The position numbers and the translations under genes were made by a program. Of a stretch of DNA of 5,089 nucleotides, positions 1-5,089 are shown piece by piece. Within the stretch, counting starts at the first letter, position 1. Each line of letters opens with the position of its first letter. This DNA is from CAYRGQ01 sp964444885 (lineage in GTDB: Bacteria; Bacteroidota; Bacteroidia; Sphingobacteriales; Sphingobacteriaceae): assembly GCA_964444885.1 (NCBI GenBank), contig CAYUIZ010000174.1, positions 1 to 5,089 of the forward strand, written 5' to 3'. Below the pieces are notes generated by a model, which saw only the letters and a program-made list of their open reading frames with translations, had not been told where the DNA came from and did no database searches.

Positions 1-307
1 TGGAAATGTAATGGAAAATTGGCCAGAGCACCTCGTTGGAAAACCCTTCATAAAAACCTTCCACCTCTTCCTCGTCGAGGTAGAGCGGCACGAGGCGCAG
101 GTCATTCAGCTTTCGCGTGAAATAGCCGAGGTTATCGAGTTGTTCCGTCGGTAAACCGGGCCAGCCGATCCACAGGTTTTGTCCCTGCTGGTGTACGCCC
201 GCCAGTCCGGTAGCCAAGCCGCCTTCGCTGGGCAGGATTTGGAAGTCATCTTCGTCGCGCGTGATTTTAACCGGAAGGCGGTTAGAAACTATAATGGTTT
301 TGCTCAC
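1..307 (-). CDS. otsA: Trehalose-6-phosphate synthase (GT20), N-terminal part, cut by left window edge
   Basis: Glycosyltransferase family 20 enzyme, which transfers glucose from UDP-glucose to glucose-6-phosphate to give trehalose-6-phosphate in the cytoplasm. Visible in the 102 codons: IIVSNRLPVK at residues 5-14 (its Arg10 matches the active-site Arg9 of E. coli OtsA), the glycine loop EGGLATGL at 28-35, LWIGWPG at 45-51, and FYEGFSNEVLWPIFHY at 85-100, whose Tyr86 and Trp95 match OtsA Tyr76 and Trp85. The start is GTG at 305-307: an in-frame TAA lies about 40 bases upstream, there is no ATG between, and the conserved first strand begins three codons later. The leader is A-rich without a clear Shine-Dalgarno. 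It lies 42 bases downstream of the lipid kinase on the same strand, so an operon is likely. Many Bacteroidota versions are fused to a C-terminal trehalose-phosphatase; that part lies outside the window and cannot be judged. Family is certain; the symbol is by analogy. Confidence 0.93.
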   Translation of the reverse strand, partial: MSKTIIVSNRLPVKITRDEDDFQILPSEGGLATGLAGVHQQGQNLWIGWPGLPTEQLDNLGYFTRKLNDLRLVPLYLDEEEVEGFYEGFSNEVLWPIFHYIS

Positions 308-349
308 AATATCTTTTTTTGTCGTCAGTGGATAGAAGTTAAGGAGTTA

Positions 350-1270
350 TCAGAGGACCATGTCCAGCACACCTTTCCGAATCCCCACGGTTAAGGTCTG
401 CATTTTTCGAATCTCGACGAGCTCGTCGTCGACGTGGAGAACGGAACGCTGTGATCTGATCTGCAGTTCGTCGCGCAGTTCGGCAAGCTCCCAGGGAAGC
501 TTGGCAGCCGGCGCGCCGTGCGCCGTCGCCGACGCGTTTTCCGCCAAATACGCCAAAAACGCATCGCGTTTGTCCGCGCGAAGCATCGCCACGTGCAAAA
601 CGCCATCGCTTGGGTTTGCTTGGGGTGCCAGCCGCAAGTTTGGCCCGATAGATTGGGTGTTGAGGATCTCGATAAGCAGGAAGTCGCCTTGGTGTTTTTT
701 GCCGTCAACGGTTATTTCCGCGTAGGCTGCTTCGTGTTCTCCAGCCACGTCACGGAGCTTCTCCCAAGCCACCCGCAATTCCTCCTCCCGCGGGATGTCG
801 GCGGCCAGCTTGGTTTTTTTCATGGCTTGCATTAACGCGGGAAACACACCGAAGCCCATGCCTTCCAAAAAAAAGGAAGCCTTTCCATGACCGGTAATCG
901 CGCCCACATCCACGGCGCAGCGCTTCTTCAGGCGGAGGCGGGCCGGCAAGTCGCCCAACTGGCTGGATATGCCGAGCGTAGCCGCCATATTGTTCGCCGT
1001 GCCGGCCGGCAACAGCAGCAAGGGCATCCGTTTCGCCAGGAGCTTCCTGTTCAGGATTTTCTGAGCCACCGCCCGGACTGTCCCATCCCCGCCGACCACG
1101 ATGAGCAAGGACGCGTTCCGTTTGAAACGGTGCCAGCCATCCTGCTTTACCGACGCATAATCGCATGAAAAACCCAAGGGTTCAACCAGCCGAATCAATT
1201 CGTTTTTCGTATTGTCTTGGTCGCCAGCCTTCGGATTATGCAGTATATGCACATGTACGGGGTTTTTCAT
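350..1270 (-). CDS. Diacylglycerol/sphingosine kinase-family lipid kinase (YegS/DgkB/LCB5-like)
   Basis: A complete 306-residue protein, the usual size for bacterial soluble lipid kinases of the DAGK catalytic family, which move the ATP gamma-phosphate onto a lipid hydroxyl at the inner face of the membrane. Visible motifs: HNPKAG at 11-16 (first nucleotide-site strand), VVGGDGTV at 58-65 (the family's GGDGT signature), LLPAGTANNMAATLGI at 86-101, DVGAITG at 121-127, EGMGFGVFP at 136-144 and NPSDGVLHV at 219-227 (the DG motif near the catalytic acid of DgkB). There is no signal peptide or membrane segment. ATG at 1268-1270 is preceded in frame by a TGA and no other ATG, so the start is firm although no Shine-Dalgarno is seen. 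The true substrate (diacylglycerol, a sphingoid base, or another lipid) cannot be read from sequence; sphingolipids are common in Bacteroidota, so a sphingoid substrate is possible. It is the first gene of a likely pair with the trehalose synthase and is divergent from surE. Confidence 0.93.
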   Translation of the reverse strand: MKNPVHVHILHNPKAGDQDNTKNELIRLVEPLGFSCDYASVKQDGWHRFKRNASLLIVVGGDGTVRAVAQKILNRKLLAKRMPLLLLPAGTANNMAATLGISSQLGDLPARLRLKKRCAVDVGAITGHGKASFFLEGMGFGVFPALMQAMKKTKLAADIPREEELRVAWEKLRDVAGEHEAAYAEITVDGKKHQGDFLLIEILNTQSIGPNLRLAPQANPSDGVLHVAMLRADKRDAFLAYLAENASATAHGAPAAKLPWELAELRDELQIRSQRSVLHVDDELVEIRKMQTLTVGIRKGVLDMVL

Positions 1271-1363
1271 AGTAGTTCTTTTGCGACTAAAACAATCATC
1301 CGTTCATACTTGTTTGAAATATTAAATGGTCAAGTCTGAAAAGCTATTGAAAACGAAAGAACG
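1271..1363. promoter_or_regulatory. Divergent promoter region between lipid kinase and surE
   Basis: These 93 A/T-rich bases separate two genes that point away from each other, so both promoters should lie here. For surE (plus strand), TTTG at 1280-1283 and TACTTGTTTG at 1307-1316 loosely resemble the Bacteroidota -33/-7 pair (TTTG and TAnnTTTG), but the spacing (23) is slightly long and the -7 box has two extra bases. For the kinase (minus strand), TTGACC (complement of 1328-1333) with TATGAA 19 bases on is a poor sigma-70 match. The region's role is supported by gene orientation; the individual boxes are guesses. Confidence 0.4.
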
Positions 1364-2113
1364 ATGAGGATATTAGTGACTAATGATGATGGAGTGTATA
1401 GCCCGGGCATCAAGGCGCTGGCCCATATTGCGGCTCAATTTGGGGAAGTAGTGGTGGTGGCACCCGATGTAGAACAGTCCTCGATGGGGCACGCGGTGAC
1501 GCATTCGCGGCCACTCACCTGCAAGAAAGTGCCGTCGGGATTTAATGGACTAGACGCGTATCGCGTCAATGGAACGCCGGCCGACTGCGTGGCGCTGGGC
1601 AACCACCTGCGCCGCGGCATTCAAGTTGTCCTGTCGGGCGTCAATATGGGTCCCAATTTGGGAAATTCCATGTGGCACTCGGGCACCTTGGCAGCAGCCA
1701 AACAGGCCGTGCTATTTGGAAAAAAAGGAATCGCTTTCAGCACACCGGTCGGCAATACGGAACCCGATTTCGAAGCCTTAGCGCCTTATATCGAAAAAAC
1801 GTTGTCACTTCTTCTGGACGAACCCGGAGAAATTGCCCTGTATAACGTCAACTTGCCGCCCAATCCGCATGGGATACGCTGGACCCGGCAGTCGGTTCGT
1901 TTCTATGACGGGCATGTTGTGCCAGGCACCGATCCCCTCGGCCGCAAGCATTACTGGTTTACGGTGAATGCATTGGAACCCGCTGAAACGGATACCGACC
2001 GTTGGGCGGTAGAGCAGGGACTCGTATCGATTACACCCTTGCGCCTCGACCTCACCGATGAAGCGCACTTAGGCAAGCTGAACGCGTTTGACGTAGGCGA
2101 AGAGGTCCGCTAA
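1364..2113 (+). CDS. surE: 5'/3'-nucleotidase SurE
   Basis: SurE is a metal-dependent cytoplasmic phosphatase that removes phosphate from 5'- and 3'-nucleoside monophosphates and, in some species, short polyphosphate; it is linked to stationary-phase and stress survival. The 249 residues match the family's usual length. Metal-site residues are all present: Asp8 and Asp9 in MRILVTNDDGVYSPG (1-15), Ser39 in PDVEQSSMGHA (34-44), and Asn94 in LSGVNMGPNLG (90-100). Also typical are the Y-RVNGTPADCV stretch (66-76), HSGTLAAAKQAVLFGKKGIAFS and, near the end, DPLGRKHYWFTVN and SITPLRLDLT. ATG at 1364 is the only ATG after an in-frame TGA at 1337-1339, so the start is firm; AACGAAAGAACG before it is not a standard ribosome site. 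It is monocistronic as far as visible: its neighbours are divergent on the left and convergent on the right. The common surE partners pcm and lpxB are not in the window. Confidence 0.97.
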   Translation: MRILVTNDDGVYSPGIKALAHIAAQFGEVVVVAPDVEQSSMGHAVTHSRPLTCKKVPSGFNGLDAYRVNGTPADCVALGNHLRRGIQVVLSGVNMGPNLGNSMWHSGTLAAAKQAVLFGKKGIAFSTPVGNTEPDFEALAPYIEKTLSLLLDEPGEIALYNVNLPPNPHGIRWTRQSVRFYDGHVVPGTDPLGRKHYWFTVNALEPAETDTDRWAVEQGLVSITPLRLDLTDEAHLGKLNAFDVGEEVR

Positions 2114-2152
2114 ATTCGGTCGCAAGCAACAACGTATAATCTACCCGTTGGT

Positions 2153-2551
2153 TTACGGTACGTCCGTTGGCAGCGGCGGTGACTCCGTGTAGGGCGGCGG
2201 CTCGGTGGCGGGTGCGGGACATGCATACACGAATAAACAGCCGAGTTGCAGGGCACAATCCGCCAGGTAAACGGGGGAGATGGTTCCCTCCATCACGTAT
2301 AGCAAATCGATGAGTGCAAAGCTCGACGAAGCGCAAATCGCCAGCAGCAGGCTTCGCTGTTCCAGCAGCAGGCAAATCCCGATGGACACCGATAGCAACC
2401 CGACCATGTGCACGAGCCAGACATCGGTTTTCGGCCCCGTCACGGCCATGAAACTGTCCATATGGGCTATCGGCCAAATGCCGGTAACGACGAAATAAAC
2501 CGCTTGAATTTTCTTAACAAGGCGTTTGTGTTTGCCGAGGCGTTTAAACAT
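2153..2551 (-). CDS. Small four-helix membrane protein of unknown function with proline-rich tail
   Basis: I do not recognise a named family with confidence. The 132-residue protein starts with a basic stretch (MFKRLGKHKRLVKK) and then shows four hydrophobic segments at about 14-31, 43-63, 66-87 and 91-110, so it is probably an inner-membrane protein. The start of segment 2 is preceded by AVTGPKTDVWLV (36-47), with Gly39-Pro-Lys-Thr-Asp43 forming a tight polar turn that looks like a conserved motif; I recall similar short uncharacterised proteins in Bacteroidota. The last 22 residues hold nine prolines and three acidic residues and look disordered. The positive-inside rule with a Lys/Arg-rich N-terminus would put both ends in the cytoplasm. 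The gene begins 8 bases after the stop of the 204-residue gene, which argues for translation from the same transcript; the ATG has no Shine-Dalgarno. Function is unknown: it could be a small accessory or sensor membrane protein. Confidence 0.8.
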   Translation of the reverse strand: MFKRLGKHKRLVKKIQAVYFVVTGIWPIAHMDSFMAVTGPKTDVWLVHMVGLLSVSIGICLLLEQRSLLLAICASSSFALIDLLYVMEGTISPVYLADCALQLGCLFVYACPAPATEPPPYTESPPLPTDVP

Positions 2552-2559
2552 AGCGGCGA

Positions 2560-3174
2560 TTAATTGCGCGATTCATCTTCAGGTTTGACAATCGCCATGA
2601 CCAGCGACTTCCATTGGGGGAATGAAGCACCCATTTTTGCGCTTAGCCCGACGAGAAAGTTGCGCACGTTGTCCGCTAGTGCCTCGTTTTCGGTATTCAC
2701 GTGTTCGTTTCGCCCCGCGTATTGGGCAGTCACGACGTTGCTGCGCTGCTCGACAATCAGCGTGGAGGTCGCTAGATCCGTGAAGAAATGCGCTGTGTCC
2801 GTATGGTCGTTCGTCGGGTCAGCAGCCGGTCGGAGCGACAGCACCGTCCGCTGATAATCCTCGGCCGACTCCTCATCAACGGCTTCCACGCGTACCCAGT
2901 CGTATCCGTCGCTGCTGGGCAATCCGGGGCCGGGTATGTCGATGCGTATATAATCACCAATGGCGGCAGGCCGGCCGAGCGCCTGACGCTGGCTGTCCAT
3001 CAGCCTAAACGTAGCCGATGGAATATCCGTAATGGCGGCCCAATGCTGCACGTTCAGCAAACGTTGCCGTGCGACGGCATAAAATGCGTGCGCTTCCTCG
3101 CGACGAGCGAACTCAATGGTCTCAAAGCAATCTAATTTCTTGCCGCCGAGGTGCGGGGGAATCATGTTTCTCAT
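2560..3174 (-). CDS. Conserved hypothetical soluble protein (204 residues), function unknown
   Basis: No signal peptide, membrane helix or catalytic motif that I know is visible, so it is probably cytoplasmic. The pattern looks like a single conserved domain: a helical start (about 15-45, ETIEFARREEAHAFYAVARQ), a beta-rich centre with GDYIRIDIPGPG (73-84) and DGYDWVRVEAVD (89-100), then AHFFTDLATSTLIVEQR (128-144), GRNEHVNTENE (154-164) and a closing segment ending in SFPQWKSLV (184-192). Closely similar uncharacterised proteins occur, as I recall, in Pedobacter/Mucilaginibacter-type genomes. ATG at 3172-3174 is the first candidate; a second ATG at 3163-3165 (residue 4) is equally possible, and neither has a Shine-Dalgarno. 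It sits 26 bases after the ferritin-like gene and 8 bases before the membrane-protein gene, which implies one operon. The role is unknown; context suggests a stress-related function, but that is inference only. Confidence 0.85.
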   Translation of the reverse strand: MRNMIPPHLGGKKLDCFETIEFARREEAHAFYAVARQRLLNVQHWAAITDIPSATFRLMDSQRQALGRPAAIGDYIRIDIPGPGLPSSDGYDWVRVEAVDEESAEDYQRTVLSLRPAADPTNDHTDTAHFFTDLATSTLIVEQRSNVVTAQYAGRNEHVNTENEALADNVRNFLVGLSAKMGASFPQWKSLVMAIVKPEDESRN

Positions 3175-3200
3175 GGGAAGTGTTATTGTATGACGTTAGC

Positions 3201-3809
3201 TTATCCGTTACGCTCGTAATTCAATGCATCAGCAATAGTAGGTGCATGAAGTGCCGCGTCAGGCGTGTCAGCATCATGGGCGGCCGCGCCGGATTCACGG
3301 GTGGCTTCGGGATGGATTAAACTGATGGCGAGGCGCGTTAGCGTGTCGTCTGCCTTCTTTTCTTCAGCTAGGTTCATTTCGAGCAAATCGGCTACATCAC
3401 GGTATCCAAGGACCGCCGCCAACGCATGCAAATTGCCGTACGACACCATTTCGTAATGCTGGATCCGTTGCATAGCGATAATCAATGCCGCATCGCGGAC
3501 GGCCGATCCTTCGGGTGTTTCGTCCACAGCTTGCCAGCTCTCGTCGATGAGGCCCTGCATGCCGACACAAAACAGCGCCTCGTTTTGCCACCCCAACAGG
3601 GAACATATCTTTTCGATTCGCCCGACTTGGTTGCGGGTTTCTTCCAAGTGGCCAATGAGCGCTTCCCGCAGTGGGTCGGCACTGGCTTTGCCTTTCAGGC
3701 TTTCGAGTACGTCGCAAAGCTGAGTTTCGCACCAGTAGGTTTCGTGAAGCAGCGTTTCCATGAACGGTCTTAGTCCGGTCAAATGGAAGTCAGGGTGTGT
3801 TGTTTTCAT
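3201..3809 (-). CDS. Ferritin-like protein of the YciE/YciF (DUF892) family
   Basis: A 202-residue four-helix-bundle protein. The family has a ferritin-like fold and is associated with stress conditions in enterobacteria; its exact chemistry is not settled. Visible in order: helix A with ETLLHETYWCETQLCDVL (18-35), where Glu28 stands at the usual ligand position; helix B with HLEETRNQVGRIEKICSLLG (54-73); a linker with GLIDESWQAV (86-95) where the family has its conserved G-I-hE; helix C with DAALIIAMQRIQHYEMVSYG (106-125), including His118 and Glu120; and helix D with NLAEEKKADDTL (146-157). The ligand-type residues therefore look intact. The start is chosen as ATG 3807-3809, giving the family's typical N-terminus; in-frame ATGs at 3827, 3869 and 3905 would add up to 32 unconserved residues. 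The tail after residue 167 is Ala/Asp-rich and probably disordered. It is the first gene of a three-gene run. Five cysteines are more than I would expect for this family. Confidence 0.9.
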   Translation of the reverse strand: MKTTHPDFHLTGLRPFMETLLHETYWCETQLCDVLESLKGKASADPLREALIGHLEETRNQVGRIEKICSLLGWQNEALFCVGMQGLIDESWQAVDETPEGSAVRDAALIIAMQRIQHYEMVSYGNLHALAAVLGYRDVADLLEMNLAEEKKADDTLTRLAISLIHPEATRESGAAAHDADTPDAALHAPTIADALNYERNG

Positions 3810-4054
3810 TGTGCCAAAAATTTGCATACTTATTTGTTGTCCGCTTACCGAACAACTTTCCGAATTCATTGGTTTTTTAGACGGCCCACGCACCCCGCAG
3901 CCCATTCCGCCGGGAACTTGGGCTTACCTATTCGTAAGGCACGGATTTATAGGGGAATACGACCGTTGTGGATCAATATCACGTCCTATATGGCGCCATT
4001 ACCTGGTGAAGTAACACGTATTAACCCCAATAAAACAGGTATATCCGCCGGCTA
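3810..4054. other. Noncoding stretch: leader of ferritin-like operon and end of permease transcript
   Basis: These 245 bases hold no convincing gene. Both flanking genes are on the minus strand, so the left part should contain the promoter of the ferritin-like operon; the A/T-rich bases just before its ATG (about 3810-3850) are the likeliest place, but I find no clean -33/-7 or sigma-70 pair. Small symmetric elements are present: a perfect 10-base palindrome ATGGCGCCAT at 3990-3999, a CTTAC/GTAAG inverted repeat with a 6-base loop at 3923-3938, and TTAC/GTAA arms at 3999-4014. None is followed by a T-run, so there is no recognisable intrinsic terminator for the permease gene. Confidence 0.5.
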
Positions 4055-5089
4055 CTACCTCCGTTTGGCCGGCCTTCGCCGTTTCGTATCCAACAACTCA
4101 CCGAATGGCTTCCATTCGGGAACGTGGTCACAGATAATTTTGACGATGCCCAGGGCTGGAATGGCCAACGCCAAACCAGCGATACCCCAGATCAGCTCGC
4201 CGACGATCAACCCAAGGATGGTGAACAGGGCGTTGATGCTCACGCGGTGACCCACGACCACCGGCTCGAGGATATAAGTTTGGGTCAGCTGGACCACCAT
4301 GTAAATGCCGATAACGCCTAGTACCATGCTGCTATCCCCGCCCTGGGCCAGCACGGCGAGCACGACAACCGTGTTGCCCACTAGGTTGCCAACAAAGGGT
4401 ATGATCTCAAGGGAGCCACAAAGAAGTGCAAAAAACAAGGCACCCTCGACGCCGAGTATGCTAAACCCCACGCCGTACATCACCCATAGACAAGCCACCA
4501 TGTAAAATAGCCCGCGCAGATAAAGCCGGGAAACCTGCGTCGACTTCGCCATGATTTTTTCAGCCCTTTCCTGTTTTTCTGTCGGTGCCAGCCGGAGGAT
4601 GAAATTCGCGATATTGTCGCGGTAAAACAGCAGGAGGAACGTGTAGACGATCACTAAAATGGTATTCAGAACGACGGTGGCCATGCCGCCAATGACGGCC
4701 ATGACGGCGTCGCCAGTTTTGCCGTCAGCCTGTCGCGATTCGACAGCTTCCTTCTGTTCGGCCAGACTCATGCCGAACGTCTCGCTCACCCACATCCTCA
4801 ACTGGTTCACTTGTTCCTGCACCTGTGATTTGAGGTCTTGCGACTGCTCGATCAACTCCTGCAGCTGCAGGGCCAGCAACGCCACAAAACCGCTTAGCAA
4901 GACAAGCACACTCAACACAGCGGTTAGCGACGCCCACATCCGCGAAAAGCCCTTGTGCTCCAGCCATTCCGCCCAGTTTTGGAGCAGCGTGGCCAATAAG
5001 CCGGCGAGCGCCAGGGGAATCAGTACGGGGGCGCCTAAATAAAGTACCGCGATGGCAATAGCCCAGAAAAGTGCGGTATAGGTTGTTTT
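4055..5089 (-). CDS. AI-2E/PerM-family membrane permease, first residues beyond right window edge
   Basis: Member of the AI-2E transporter family (PF01594-type), multi-helix inner-membrane proteins; characterised members include the AI-2 exporter TqsA and Na+/H+ antiporters, and most are untested. The 344 visible residues are open to the window edge, and the codons upstream of a TTG at 4994-4996 read LYLGAPVLIPLALAGLLATLL, a typical family start, so that TTG is internal and only a few N-terminal residues are missing. Hydrophobic segments lie at about 6-37 (two), 52-74, 128-156, 179-203, 207-240, 245-264 and 275-311, with the family's soluble, coiled-coil-like insert (QSQDLKSQVQEQVNQL) at about 82-97. 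Signature stretches are GSLEIIPFVGNLVG, YILEPVVVGHRVSINAL and ELIWGIAGLALAIPALGIVKIICDHV. The C-terminus is strongly basic (KRRRPAKRR). The stop is TAG. It is separated by 245 bases from the next gene and probably transcribed separately. Substrate is not predictable. Confidence 0.92.
   Translation of the reverse strand, partial: KTTYTALFWAIAIAVLYLGAPVLIPLALAGLLATLLQNWAEWLEHKGFSRMWASLTAVLSVLVLLSGFVALLALQLQELIEQSQDLKSQVQEQVNQLRMWVSETFGMSLAEQKEAVESRQADGKTGDAVMAVIGGMATVVLNTILVIVYTFLLLFYRDNIANFILRLAPTEKQERAEKIMAKSTQVSRLYLRGLFYMVACLWVMYGVGFSILGVEGALFFALLCGSLEIIPFVGNLVGNTVVVLAVLAQGGDSSMVLGVIGIYMVVQLTQTYILEPVVVGHRVSINALFTILGLIVGELIWGIAGLALAIPALGIVKIICDHVPEWKPFGELLDTKRRRPAKRR

Noticed and set aside
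360..725. Plus-strand open frame with AAGGAG a dozen bases before its ATG
   Set aside because: The ribosome-site-like sequence is the complement of the spacer after the lipid kinase gene. The frame lies wholly antisense to the well-conserved kinase, its protein is Ser/Arg/Cys-rich without motifs, and other genes here do not use Shine-Dalgarno sites.
750..1166. Minus-strand frame of 138 codons within the lipid kinase gene
   Set aside because: It is a shifted frame of the kinase, Gly/Arg-rich, while the kinase frame holds all the family motifs.
2130..2150. CAACG/CGTTG hairpin as a bidirectional terminator between surE and the convergent gene
   Set aside because: Five base pairs with an 11-base loop and no flanking T-runs is too weak to list as a terminator.
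3923..3938. Possible intrinsic terminator after the permease gene (CTTAC/GTAAG stem)
   Set aside because: The stem is only 5 base pairs and no T-run follows on the minus strand, so it does not meet the usual pattern.
3783..4250. Plus-strand open frame of 155 codons spanning the noncoding gap
   Set aside because: Its second half is the antisense of the permease C-terminus and the first part overlaps the ferritin-like gene and its leader. The translation has no domain-like pattern.
1..5089. Mobile element, CRISPR array, tRNA or rRNA
   Set aside because: I saw no transposase or integrase motif, no regularly spaced repeats, no cloverleaf-like segments and no rRNA-like blocks on either strand.

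Overview
The window reads as a chromosomal stretch of a Bacteroidota bacterium, most likely from the Sphingobacteriales, Chitinophagales or Cytophagales. This is inferred from three things: the start codons lack clear Shine-Dalgarno sequences and often sit behind A/T-rich leaders, the base composition is intermediate, and the proteins resemble what I recall of that phylum's versions of these families. No rRNA, tRNA, CRISPR array, insertion sequence or phage gene is visible. Coding density is high and no gap between genes exceeds 250 bases.

Layout, left to right. (1) Bases 1-307, minus strand: the first 102 codons of a trehalose-6-phosphate synthase (GT20), running off the left edge. (2) Bases 350-1270, minus strand: a complete lipid kinase of the diacylglycerol/sphingosine kinase family, 42 bases upstream of the trehalose gene and probably co-transcribed with it. 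(3) Bases 1271-1363: a short divergent promoter region. (4) Bases 1364-2113, plus strand: surE, a 5'/3'-nucleotidase, complete. (5) Bases 2153-3809, minus strand: a compact three-gene run in the order ferritin-like YciE/YciF (DUF892) protein, an uncharacterised soluble 204-residue protein, and a small four-helix membrane protein with a proline-rich tail. Gaps are 26 and 8 bases, so this is very likely one operon. It converges on surE with only 39 bases between the stops. (6) Bases 3810-4054: a 245-base noncoding stretch that holds the operon's leader and the end of the next transcript. (7) Bases 4055-5089, minus strand: an AI-2E/PerM-type membrane permease whose first residues lie beyond the right edge.

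The recognisable genes suggest stress physiology and maintenance: trehalose synthesis (osmotic and desiccation protection), lipid phosphorylation, nucleotide turnover under stress (SurE), a ferritin-like protein of a stress-linked family, and a membrane permease. This grouping is inferred from neighbourhood and family knowledge; nothing in the sequence shows a shared regulator. I see no convincing evidence of a wholly new system. The part least explained by known biology is the ferritin-like / unknown / four-helix membrane protein operon.
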